Part shown: positions 37,229 to 45,982 of the stretch, piece by piece
Layout: each line of letters starts with the position of its first letter
Numbering within the stretch: the stretch's first letter is position 1
Assembly (NCBI GenBank): GCA_020523905.1
Contig: JAJAPZ010000002.1
Location: forward strand, 116,098 to 180,097
Length of the DNA: 64,000 nt
From: Candidatus Obscuribacterium magneticum
GTDB lineage: Bacteria; Elusimicrobiota; Elusimicrobia; F11
Direction of reading: 5' to 3'
Position numbers and translations under genes: made by a program
The notes under the pieces: generated by a model
What the model saw: the letters and a program-made list of their open reading frames with translations, nothing else
Databases searched by the model: none
Told to the model about the DNA's origin: nothing

Positions 37229-38152
37229 CTAGGCGAGCCGCCGGGCAATTTCTTTTTTATCCTTTTTTTCAAAACCAAGACTGAGCATCATGTCCCGGGC
37301 CTTCTCGCGACCCCAGGGTTTAAACCATTCCGTCCATCGTTGACAGGTAAGGTTGGGATCCATCGTCTTGGCTGTCGATGCCAAAAGACCGCTTTTGTGA
37401 TCAGGGAGAAGCCGCCAGTCGGGATGGAGCGCGCTCAAAACATCCCACTCCTGGAGCCGCTCAAGAGCCGGCAGGGGGCATTCGTCCCTCATGATCAATT
37501 CCATCTCATGCCGGCGTCGCGTCGGGGATAAAAGCCCTGCGAGGTTTTCCTTTTTGGCGTCTTCGATTTTCTGACGCGTCAGCTCATCGACGTTGAACCC
37601 GAATCGGCCCGCGAAACGCGCCGCCCGGAAGAGGCGTGTGGGATCGTCACGGAAACTGAGCGGGTGCAAAATGCGGATGGTTTTATTCTTGATGTCCTCC
37701 CAGCCATTGAAAGGGTCCAGAACGTCGCCGTATTTATTTTTATTGACGTAACTCGCCATGGCGTTGATGGTGAAGTCTCTTCTTTTTAAATCCCTGTCAA
37801 TCGTCGACGGAGTGACGCGGGGCAGGACCGCCGGTGTGGGATAGGTTTCTTCACGGGCGGTGGCAACATCCATTTTAAGGTCATCCGGGAACTTCAGTGA
37901 AAAGGTGTAAAAACGTTCATGGGAAGTGACCAAAGCCTTCCGATGATGGGCGAGTTGCTCAACGAGAGGTTGGGCGGGGTGATCCAGCAACAGATCGGTG
38001 TCATAAACGGCCCGGCCCATAGCAAGGTCGCGGACCACGCCTCCCACCAACGCCGCTCCTTGGTTTCGTTCGTCCGCCAAGCGTCCGGCTTCATCAATAA
38101 GAGTTCGATACGCCGGAGGGATTTTCGTCTTTATTAAATCCGCTATGTTCAT
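37229..38152 (-). CDS. CCA tRNA nucleotidyltransferase / poly(A) polymerase family
   Basis: Class II polymerase-beta-type enzyme that adds CCA (or A/CC part) to tRNA 3' ends. The 307-residue protein has GGVVRDLAMG (37-46), the catalytic acids D51 and D53 in YDTDLLL, and RRDFTINAMASY with the fold-specific nucleotide pocket downstream. It is short and lacks an HD domain and the long C-terminal arm. Whether it adds all of CCA or only part cannot be told. It overlaps the CpXC gene by four bases. Confidence 0.88.
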   Translation of the reverse strand: MNIADLIKTKIPPAYRTLIDEAGRLADERNQGAALVGGVVRDLAMGRAVYDTDLLLDHPAQPLVEQLAHHRKALVTSHERFYTFSLKFPDDLKMDVATAREETYPTPAVLPRVTPSTIDRDLKRRDFTINAMASYVNKNKYGDVLDPFNGWEDIKNKTIRILHPLSFRDDPTRLFRAARFAGRFGFNVDELTRQKIEDAKKENLAGLLSPTRRRHEMELIMRDECPLPALERLQEWDVLSALHPDWRLLPDHKSGLLASTAKTMDPNLTCQRWTEWFKPWGREKARDMMLSLGFEKKDKKEIARRLA

Positions 38153-38805
38153 GAGCCACCGTCCTTGAAGGGGATGTCCAAATTCGGATTGGCCGCCAAT
38201 GTTTCCAAAGCTTTGTGGAAAAGGAAGAGGCGGTCGTTGATCGATTCCAACTGCTGAAGACCCGCCGTGATTGAATCCGTCTTCGAGAGATGGGGATCTC
38301 GCTTGTAGGGGAGAATGGCCGGCAAATTCAATTGCCGGGCAAAGGATAATTTAAGTTTGTAGACGGGCAAATCGTGCTGTTCCGAGAGCGTCGATGCAAT
38401 CTCTGTTTGAACGGATTCTTCATCGTCCTCTTCCACGACCCTCACCAATTCATCCAAACCGAAAAGAGTGACGGGCTTGTACTTCAGCATGTCTTCCTGA
38501 GTCAAGCCGCGTTGGAGTTCTTTATAATCCTCTTCTGTTTTTTTGGCCCATTGAGTCCGCTGATCCTTTTGGGCGAGAGGATAGACAAAAGCCATCAGTT
38601 CCCGTCTGGGATCGTGATAGATCAGAAAATGTTCCGCGTAAAAGACGTGCTTGCAGGACGAACATTCAATCAAATTTAACTCACCGCCCAAAAGAAGGTC
38701 TTTTAACACCGGATTGTCGCGGACATTGATGACGGACCACACCTCGGCTTTGGTGGGCATTTTACAGGCACTGCACGTCAATTCTTCTTCAACCAGGTAG
38801 GACAT
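38149..38805 (-). CDS. CpXC-type zinc-ribbon protein
   Basis: A 218-residue protein whose first 55 residues carry two C-x-x-C pairs (C11/C14 and C48/C51), spaced like the CpXC domain family, followed by a predominantly helical region. Function of the family is unknown; the cysteines probably bind zinc. It is divergent from the giant coiled-coil gene across 191 bases and overlaps the tRNA nucleotidyltransferase gene by four bases. Confidence 0.75.
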   Translation of the reverse strand: MSYLVEEELTCSACKMPTKAEVWSVINVRDNPVLKDLLLGGELNLIECSSCKHVFYAEHFLIYHDPRRELMAFVYPLAQKDQRTQWAKKTEEDYKELQRGLTQEDMLKYKPVTLFGLDELVRVVEEDDEESVQTEIASTLSEQHDLPVYKLKLSFARQLNLPAILPYKRDPHLSKTDSITAGLQQLESINDRLFLFHKALETLAANPNLDIPFKDGGS

Positions 38806-38996
38806 CTTGTCATCAATTTTTCATTATTTCCCACCTCTCAACAACTTAAAAATTCACCTCGTTAAAAGGCGGTGATATCTGACGGAACGATCCCCCGCAT
38901 AATTAAAGCGTTTTAAATTATAAAAAATCATTGAAATGTACCCCTCCCCCCCTTATCCTTGGCTTGTTATTAACAATATATTGGACGAATGATTAA
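38806..38996. promoter_or_regulatory. AT-rich divergent promoter region
   Basis: A 191-base AT-rich spacer between the CpXC gene (leftward) and the giant coiled-coil gene (rightward). It contains an AT-rich stretch near 38918-38936 and a TATATT at about 38979. No clear paired boxes can be assigned. A three-codon frame (ATG ATT AAA TGA) ends across the start codon of the giant gene. Confidence 0.35.
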
Positions 38997-41900
38997 ATGA
39001 GCTCAGACGATATCAGAAAATATCAAGCCGAAGAGATCACCGATCTCGCCACTGCCAAACTGGCCCTCCGCTGGTCGCTAGAGAAAATCCGCCAACTGGA
39101 TGATGAGATACAACGGCTGAACAACCGTCTCATCATGAAAGAGGAGGAAGCCTCGCGGCTCTCCAAAGAATTGGCGCATCAGTCGGCTCTCAGCTTGAAC
39201 GAAAGAGAGATCTCGAGCAAGACGCAGCAACTCCTCGAGGAATATCGCGGCCTGATGGGGGCTTCCATGGACCAATTGTGGAAGAAATATGCCCCTCAGG
39301 AAGCGGAATCCAAAAAGCAAATCGAAGACCGTGCGCGGGCGCTGGAGCACGACGTCTTACAGCTTCAACGGCAGAAGGCAATCAGTGAGGAAAATCTTAA
39401 GCGGGCCGAAGAAAACCTGGCGCGAATTGACCGGGAGAGGCTGGAGTTGGCCGACCAGGTCCGAACCAAAGAAGGTGAAATCGTCACCTTGAAGGAGAAG
39501 CTGGTCGGCGTTGAGCCGGAAATCCAGCGGCTTTACAACGAAAAGATCAACCACCTTCAACAGAATTTCACCAACCAGATGGCCCAGGTTCAGGGAACCC
39601 TTATTCAAAGAGAAAAAGAGCAGCAAGAGCGTCTCAACCAGCAGGCGGTTCAATATCAACGCGAACGGGCCGCCGTTGAAGCCGACGCGGAACGCCGGTT
39701 CCAAATCAAAAAAGAGGAGCTCGAAAAACAACGATCCCAATGGTTGAGCGAGCTGGAGACCAGCCGCCGTGAGTTCCAGCAGGATATTGAGAAGGAAAGG
39801 CGGCAGATGGCCGAGCAGAGAAATTTGTGGGAAGCGGAATTGGCCGCCCGGCGAAAGGTGCTCGAGGACAATAACAGCCGTAAACTTTCAGAACTGGAAA
39901 CCGAGAAGGTCCGTTTTGAATCCGATCGCCAGGATGCCCTGGCTAAATTGGAAGCGGAGAGAGAAACCCTTCAACGCGAGATGTCCGCCCGATTTAAGGC
40001 GTTGACCGAAAAAGAACAGCAAATAGAGAAGCAGCTTTTGGAGCGTTCCAACCAACTTCTCCAGGAAAGCCTTGAGCATCAACAGAAATTAAGCGAGGAG
40101 TTCACCCGCAAAGAGGCCCTTCTTAAGGAAGCCTGGCATGTCAAAGAAATCGAATTCGAGAAGATGAAGGCCGATTGGGAGAAGAACATCTACGAGAAAG
40201 ATGTCGAACGGGAACGCGAATTCCGGATCCGCAAGGAAATGCTGGAAAAGATGTTTTCTGAGAAAGAAACCCGTTTTGCCCTGGAGAGACAGCGCTGGGA
40301 CACCGAAAAAACACAGGGCCAGCAAGCTCTCGAAAGCGAACGGCAAACGTTCGAATCCTATCTCAATTTAGAGAAACAAAAACTCGCCGCTCAAGGGAAA
40401 GCCAACGAGGAGCTCTTGACCTCCCGGATGGAACAGGAGCGGCAGGTCATGCTCGCCGATCTCCAGCATCAGCGAGAACAGTTCCAACAGCACGTCAAAA
40501 CGGAGACGGATCGCCTCAACAACCTGGATCAGGAGCGCCGTGCGGCCTGGGAATCGCAGGTCAAGCAGATCAAGCAGATGCAGGATACGGAAGAAAAGAG
40601 ATTGATTGAGCTCGAACAGGCGCTCCGTGAAACGATACTCAAAGAACAGCAGGCTTTCGAGAACCGCCTGGCGGAGGAGTATCAAAAGCGAACGCATGAT
40701 CTTGAAGCCGAAATGTCCGAAAGAACCCGCCTTTTGGAGACGGCCTCCAAACAAAACGAGGAGCAACGGGAACGGACGACGGCGTCTTTAAAGAAGGAAT
40801 TGGAAAAGAAACACGCCGAGAAAGAATATGCCCTCATGATGGAGAGGCAGGAATGGGAGGCCCTCCGTTCGGAAGCGCAACACAAACTCGACCAGGAAAA
40901 GAAGACCGTCGAGATGGACATCGCCCAAAAGAAGGCCTCAATCCAGAAAGAACAGGAAGATTTCATGCTGAAGATGCGGCAGGAAAAGGAAATGTGGGAC
41001 GCCCAGATGAAGGCCGACCAAAAGCGTCTGGCTGACCTGGAGCAGCAGATCCTGCAGAAGGAGTCGGAAGAGCAGAAACTCTGGCAGGCCAAGGTCAAAG
41101 AGGATCAAAACCGTCTTGAAATGATGGAAAAAGACCTCATGGTCAAAGTTGAGAATGAGAAAGTTCTCCTTCAGCAACGGGCCGAGGAAGTCTCCCAGCG
41201 CCTCGAAATGATGGAGGCGGAGATTCAGCGGAAGGCCGAAGAAGAGCGAATTGCCTCCCAATCCAAACTCGACGCCCAGTACCAGAAGCTGGAAAACGAA
41301 GAGCGGGCTTTCCGGGAGAAAATGACCCACGAACAAAAGCGGCTGGAAGCTCGTGCCGATGAGGCCTTAAGAAACAGAGCCGCGGAGCTTGAACAGATTT
41401 ACGACCGGCGGCGCAAGGAACTCGAACTTCTCACCCAGCAAGAAAAGGAGCAGCTGGCGATCCAGACCCAGGAACGGGAAAAAGAATTAGAGGAAATATA
41501 TAAGCAAAAAGAAGACCGTCTTCGGGAGGAGAGGACCGATTGGGAAAGCCAAAAGAAACAGGCTCTTCTTGACATCGAAAATCAGCGGATTCTCATCAAT
41601 GAGGACCGGGCGCGCTACGACTCCTTGCGCAAGCGCCTGGAGCAGGAATTCGTCGACAAGACGAATGAGGAAAAATACCGGATGACTCAGCACATGGAGG
41701 CCGAACGGGAACGGCTGGCGCATTTGGAGCGGGCCTTCCAAGACAAGCAGGCTCAATTCAACGAAGAAAAGAAGGTTCTCCATGACCGCTATCTTCAGAT
41801 GGAAGCTTCATTAAGGGCCCAAATGGCCGACCAACAGGCTCAAATGAGCAACCAAATGGAAAAGCTTTACATCCAAAAGCAGAAAGAACTGGAGGACGAT

Positions 41901-44327
41901 TGGAAGAGCCGGTCCGAACAGCTGGAGAGAAACTACGAGGAACTCCTCGCCAAAAGGCAGTCCGCCTGGCAGGAGAAATTCGGCGACTTGGAACGGACCA
42001 TGGCGGAGAAAGAGTCCCAGTTTGTGCAGGAAAAGAAGCAGTGGGAGACCCAGAAGAACACCGTCGAAGAAACCCTTAATTTTGAACGGCAAAGGCTTTA
42101 CGAGGACATCGAGCGGAAAAAGTCGGAGTTGGAGCAACGGGAGATCCTCCTTCGTCAAAAGATCGACGATGAAAGGCGGATCTTGGAAGCCAAGGCCGCC
42201 GCGGAGCGCCAGCGGTTGGAGGCTTATGAGGAAGAGCTCCGAGCCAAGGCGGAAGGCGAGATCCGTTCGGCCAAGGCCTTCGTCGAAGCCGAAACGCATC
42301 GCCTCGAACTCAACGAGAAAGAACTGAAAGAAAAGTCGAAGCGCGAACAGGAGATCTTTAACCAATTTGTGGGGGAAGAAAAGAAGCGGCTGGCCGGCGT
42401 CGAAAACGACCTCCGGGAGAAGCTGGCCAACGAGAAAAAGGAACTCGAAGCCAAGATGGAGGAATCCTTCCAGCGGCGAACCGCCGAAGTGGAGGATCTT
42501 CTAAAGAAGCGAAACGCCGAGCTGGAGCAAATCGCAGAAGAAGAACGGAAGCAGCTGGCGCGCATGTTTGAAGCCCGTCGAGCCGAACTCGAAAAGAGTT
42601 TTCAGGATAAGGAAAGCCTTCTCCTCCGTGAGAAAACGGAGTGGGAAGGGGACAAAGCCCTCGCCATGCAAGCCTTGATTAATGAGAAGCAGACGTTTGA
42701 GGAAAGGATCCTGGCTCAAGAAACCAAACTCAAAGCCGAGAGAGAGGCCCTTATTATTGATCGGAACCAGATTTATACGAAAAGCGAAGACGAATGGAAG
42801 AGAAAGAATGAGGAGCTCGAGCTGGAGCGCAAGCGGCTCGCCGCCCTCACTGAGGAGATGCGGGCCCACTTGAAAGCCAAGGAGGACGCCCTCATCAGCC
42901 GTCAGCGGAAAGACGAGGAGAGAATCGCGGAGTTGGAGCGAAATCTCCACGAACAATATGCACAAAATAAAAAAGCATGGGAGGAAACTATGTTACGAGA
43001 CAGCGAACAAATTGAGAAATTTGAAAAAGACCTTCGGGCTCGCATTTCAGTGGAGCAGAAGACGTGGGAAATGAAAGCCGAGCAGTCGCATCGGCAGCTC
43101 GCGCAAGAGCTGGAGGACCTCTGGCGGAAACGGGCTGGGGAACTGGAGGAGCAGTCCCTAGGGAAGGAGGCCGAACGGGAGAAGGCCTTCCAGGACCTCC
43201 GAAAGACCCTTCTGGCCGAGGTCCAGGCCCGGGAATTGGAACTCCGGCAAGCGGAGCAGGGCGTGGCCGCCGAGCGAAAGGAAATGCTCCAGAGGCTCGC
43301 CAAGGACCGCGAGGGTTTCGAGATTCAGGCAACGGAGGAAAAAACCCGCCTTCAAATGATGTCGGATGAAATGCGGCAGAAAATCGAGGCCGAGCAGAAA
43401 TCGCTCTACCAGCAGATGGAAGACACCCTGAAAAAACGGGCGATGGAACTTGAGGCCATCTGGCAAGAGAGGAACATCCTCACTCAAAAGAAGTTTGAGG
43501 AAGAGGAAGGACAGCGCCAGAAGGTCCTCGCGGAAAAGCACACGACGCTGGAGACCTTGGAGCGGAAGTACATGGCCGACATGGACCGCCTGGAAAAGGG
43601 CTATGCCGCCCGCATGGCGCAACTGGAACAGCAGAAAAACCGCTGGTCAAAAGAGCACGAGACAGCCCTGGAACAGCTGGAAACCGCCAAGAATCGAAGC
43701 CAGGAGGAAGCCGACTCCCTGCGTGAAGCCTACCGGATGAAAGAGGAGCAGTACCTGGGCCAGATCACCGGCAAGGAAAAAGAGTTCGACGAGTACAAGC
43801 ACACGGTTGAGCAGGAGTGGCCGGCCCGGTTTGAGATGCGGGTGGCCGAAATCGCGGAGAAGGCCCGCAAGCAACTGGCGGAAAAAGAATCGGAGTTTGC
43901 GGAATCCCGCAAGCACTGGCTTGATGAAGTGACAGAAATGAAGATGCGGCTCTCCGAGCGGATGAATGAGCTTCAGGAGTCCTACACGCAGAAAGAGGAA
44001 GAGGCGCAACGGAAGTATCTCCAGAAGCAGCATGATCTCACCATTCAGACGGAAAAAGCCATTTCCGAACTCAATGCCAAGCAGATGGCCTTCGAGAAAC
44101 AGAAGACCGAATACGAAAAGCTGGCGGAAGAGGCCGCGACGAAACGGGCCGAATTCGACGAAGCCAAGCGGGATCTCCAGAAGCGCCTGGAAACCCTCAC
44201 GCAAGAGTTCATGCGCCAGCAGGGCGTGATGGATGAGCAAATGCGGCGTCTGCAGAACGAGAAATTCGAGCTGAAGCGCGAACTCGAAAATATCGCCCAG
44301 CAGGCCCGTCAACAGCGCGCGGCGTAA
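38997..44327 (+). CDS. Giant coiled-coil protein (1776 residues)
   Basis: A cytoplasmic-looking protein that is heptad-like almost from residue 15 to the end, dominated by E, K, Q, R, L and A. It has no signal peptide, membrane segment or recognised globular domain and almost no proline or cysteine. Internally it repeats a loose module with runs such as RRAELE, EKE-x-x-L and a tryptophan motif (W-E/D-x-x-K-x-x-x-x-x-x-L-x-x-E); W434, W620, W849, W1016 and W1216 are examples, spaced irregularly by 167-229 residues. At 1.5 angstroms per residue a single rod would be over 250 nm long. Probable cytoskeletal or scaffold protein; family unknown. It is the only long plus-strand gene. Confidence 0.85.
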   Translation: MSSDDIRKYQAEEITDLATAKLALRWSLEKIRQLDDEIQRLNNRLIMKEEEASRLSKELAHQSALSLNEREISSKTQQLLEEYRGLMGASMDQLWKKYAPQEAESKKQIEDRARALEHDVLQLQRQKAISEENLKRAEENLARIDRERLELADQVRTKEGEIVTLKEKLVGVEPEIQRLYNEKINHLQQNFTNQMAQVQGTLIQREKEQQERLNQQAVQYQRERAAVEADAERRFQIKKEELEKQRSQWLSELETSRREFQQDIEKERRQMAEQRNLWEAELAARRKVLEDNNSRKLSELETEKVRFESDRQDALAKLEAERETLQREMSARFKALTEKEQQIEKQLLERSNQLLQESLEHQQKLSEEFTRKEALLKEAWHVKEIEFEKMKADWEKNIYEKDVEREREFRIRKEMLEKMFSEKETRFALERQRWDTEKTQGQQALESERQTFESYLNLEKQKLAAQGKANEELLTSRMEQERQVMLADLQHQREQFQQHVKTETDRLNNLDQERRAAWESQVKQIKQMQDTEEKRLIELEQALRETILKEQQAFENRLAEEYQKRTHDLEAEMSERTRLLETASKQNEEQRERTTASLKKELEKKHAEKEYALMMERQEWEALRSEAQHKLDQEKKTVEMDIAQKKASIQKEQEDFMLKMRQEKEMWDAQMKADQKRLADLEQQILQKESEEQKLWQAKVKEDQNRLEMMEKDLMVKVENEKVLLQQRAEEVSQRLEMMEAEIQRKAEEERIASQSKLDAQYQKLENEERAFREKMTHEQKRLEARADEALRNRAAELEQIYDRRRKELELLTQQEKEQLAIQTQEREKELEEIYKQKEDRLREERTDWESQKKQALLDIENQRILINEDRARYDSLRKRLEQEFVDKTNEEKYRMTQHMEAERERLAHLERAFQDKQAQFNEEKKVLHDRYLQMEASLRAQMADQQAQMSNQMEKLYIQKQKELEDDWKSRSEQLERNYEELLAKRQSAWQEKFGDLERTMAEKESQFVQEKKQWETQKNTVEETLNFERQRLYEDIERKKSELEQREILLRQKIDDERRILEAKAAAERQRLEAYEEELRAKAEGEIRSAKAFVEAETHRLELNEKELKEKSKREQEIFNQFVGEEKKRLAGVENDLREKLANEKKELEAKMEESFQRRTAEVEDLLKKRNAELEQIAEEERKQLARMFEARRAELEKSFQDKESLLLREKTEWEGDKALAMQALINEKQTFEERILAQETKLKAEREALIIDRNQIYTKSEDEWKRKNEELELERKRLAALTEEMRAHLKAKEDALISRQRKDEERIAELERNLHEQYAQNKKAWEETMLRDSEQIEKFEKDLRARISVEQKTWEMKAEQSHRQLAQELEDLWRKRAGELEEQSLGKEAEREKAFQDLRKTLLAEVQARELELRQAEQGVAAERKEMLQRLAKDREGFEIQATEEKTRLQMMSDEMRQKIEAEQKSLYQQMEDTLKKRAMELEAIWQERNILTQKKFEEEEGQRQKVLAEKHTTLETLERKYMADMDRLEKGYAARMAQLEQQKNRWSKEHETALEQLETAKNRSQEEADSLREAYRMKEEQYLGQITGKEKEFDEYKHTVEQEWPARFEMRVAEIAEKARKQLAEKESEFAESRKHWLDEVTEMKMRLSERMNELQESYTQKEEEAQRKYLQKQHDLTIQTEKAISELNAKQMAFEKQKTEYEKLAEEAATKRAEFDEAKRDLQKRLETLTQEFMRQQGVMDEQMRRLQNEKFELKRELENIAQQARQQRAA

Positions 44328-44345
44328 GGGTCATTTGAAAGCGAC

Positions 44346-44435
44346 CGTCATTCCGGCAAAAGCCGGAATCCAGGTCGTAACGTTGACTTTTAATGCATGT
44401 TTACAGCCTGGATGCCTGCTTTCGCAGGCATGACG
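44346..44435. repeat. Palindromic intergenic repeat, GTCATTCC...GGAATCCAGG type, copy 2
   Basis: A 90-base element between the convergent ends of the giant coiled-coil gene and the TPR-metallopeptidase gene. Each arm is a perfect eight-base hairpin (ATTCCGGC-AAAA-GCCGGAAT and ATGCCTGC-TTTC-GCAGGCAT), and the arms also pair with each other. Same size and design as the copy at 6010-6099 with an unrelated 30-base spacer. It could serve as a two-way transcript end. Confidence 0.9.
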
Positions 44436-44470
44436 CAAATGGGATGGTTCATGATCGTACCCCCCAACTT

Positions 44471-45982
44471 TCACCGCCTTAGTAAATCGTAAATTTCCGA
44501 TTCCCTCTTCGACTTTTCCCCCTCCCCCCTTTTTGCGTAAATCTCACTCAACATCCCGTGGATGCGCGGGTCAAAGGGATTAATGGCGTTGGCTTCCAGA
44601 AGATGGGGGAGCGCTTCTTTCGGTTCCACCAACAGGGCCAGTTCGATGTGCGGCGTCACATAATTGGGATTTTTATCAGTGGCCCGCCTCAATTTCTGGA
44701 CGGCCTTTTCCCGATCGTTTGATGCCAGATGGGTCTTGGCTGCCTTAAGAAGAACCACGGCATTATCCGGCTCCTCTTGAAGGGCTTTTTCATATTCCAT
44801 GAGGGCGGCGCCAAATTGCCTTCTTTTCCGCATTTCATCGCCCAGATGAACGCGCCCCTGGACATCCGCGCCGATCACATCGTCTTCGCTGAAACTTTTG
44901 AACACCACCGCATCCGACAGGGTCCCCTTCGTTTTTTCCCATTTCTCCCGCTCGAGGTCCCCTCGCCATTTCTTTTCAAAATCCTCCGGGGTCAAAGAAA
45001 ACGATTTTTTAAACGCGTCATTAAAAGGGAGCTCGCTTAAACTTCTTAAAAAACCCGCGTATTTATTTGTCCCCGAGTCCTTCACCAGAATTGAGACCGC
45101 ATGGGACACCTCTGCAAAAGCCAGAGTCACTTCGTTCTGATCTTTCAGGACCACCATTGACGGAGACATCCGGGCGAAGGAAATGAGGGTGTCTTTCTCC
45201 AGCGCCTCCTTGAGCTTGGTTTTCTGATCGGGTGTGAGAAACTCCGGGGGATTTTTACGATAGGCCGTGTCGAAATAGCGGGCCGTCCCTTCGTGAAGCC
45301 ACAATTCCATCCGGCAACCCGACAGCTCATTGATCAACAGGTGAACGTACTCATGGGAAAGGGAGTCAAGCCAGCGATAACCCAGGGGGAGCGATCGGGG
45401 CGAAAGGATCATGAGGCGGTGAAACTTGCATATTCCAATGGCGCCGGAACGCTCCAATGTTTCCGGGGAGAGCGTGGACGCCTTTGAAAAATCGTCTTTA
45501 TTCGAGTAAATCTCAACGCGGACATGGCCTTCGGGCCGATATCCCCAGGCTTTCTCCATATAGGTGGCGGTGTCTTCCAAGGCCGGCAGGGCGTACTCTT
45601 TAAGAAACTCTTGGTCGTGAGGCGTGCAAAAAATGAAGTGCTCCGATTCGCTCTTGATGAGAGTGGAAGAAACAGAATGGAGGCCTTCCAGGTAACTCCG
45701 CAACCAGGGAAATTCCCGCTCCCCTTCCGGGGTGAGGGAATCAAAAGCCTTTTGATAATCTCCCGCCGATAAATGATAAAGGGCCGTTAAACAGTTGTTG
45801 GGAGTGGCCCGCCCCGATTCAACCAACTCCAGCTGGGTCCGGTCGCCTGCCTCTGGACCCAATCCCAACTGATGAGCTGCCGTAAAAGAGAAGGAAAGGA
45901 GAAGAGCTCCCATACCCATCGACAAAGGACACGCGATTTTATTCCGAAAGACGTTTGAAATATTTATGGATGATTTCTTCAT
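44471..45982 (-). CDS. Secreted TPR protein with HEXXH metallopeptidase-like domain
   Basis: A 503-residue protein with a signal peptide (about 1-36), a peptidase-MA-like domain holding H210-E-Y-V-H214 and E231 seventeen residues later (gluzincin spacing), and C-terminal tetratricopeptide-like repeats (about 380-500). All three putative zinc ligands are present, so it may be active. The first ATG overlaps the DUF4175-like gene by 44 bases but gives the basic n-region a signal peptide needs; ATG at 45919 is an alternative. It ends the operon. Confidence 0.78.
   Translation of the reverse strand: MKKSSINISNVFRNKIACPLSMGMGALLLSFSFTAAHQLGLGPEAGDRTQLELVESGRATPNNCLTALYHLSAGDYQKAFDSLTPEGEREFPWLRSYLEGLHSVSSTLIKSESEHFIFCTPHDQEFLKEYALPALEDTATYMEKAWGYRPEGHVRVEIYSNKDDFSKASTLSPETLERSGAIGICKFHRLMILSPRSLPLGYRWLDSLSHEYVHLLINELSGCRMELWLHEGTARYFDTAYRKNPPEFLTPDQKTKLKEALEKDTLISFARMSPSMVVLKDQNEVTLAFAEVSHAVSILVKDSGTNKYAGFLRSLSELPFNDAFKKSFSLTPEDFEKKWRGDLEREKWEKTKGTLSDAVVFKSFSEDDVIGADVQGRVHLGDEMRKRRQFGAALMEYEKALQEEPDNAVVLLKAAKTHLASNDREKAVQKLRRATDKNPNYVTPHIELALLVEPKEALPHLLEANAINPFDPRIHGMLSEIYAKRGEGEKSKRESEIYDLLRR

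Noticed and set aside
36486..37232. 248-codon plus-strand frame opposite scpA
   Set aside because: Shadow of scpA, which has clear family motifs.
41811..44312. Long leucine-rich minus-strand frames inside the giant coiled-coil gene
   Set aside because: Reverse of GAG/AAG/CAG-rich codons yields L/F-rich shadows; not real membrane proteins.
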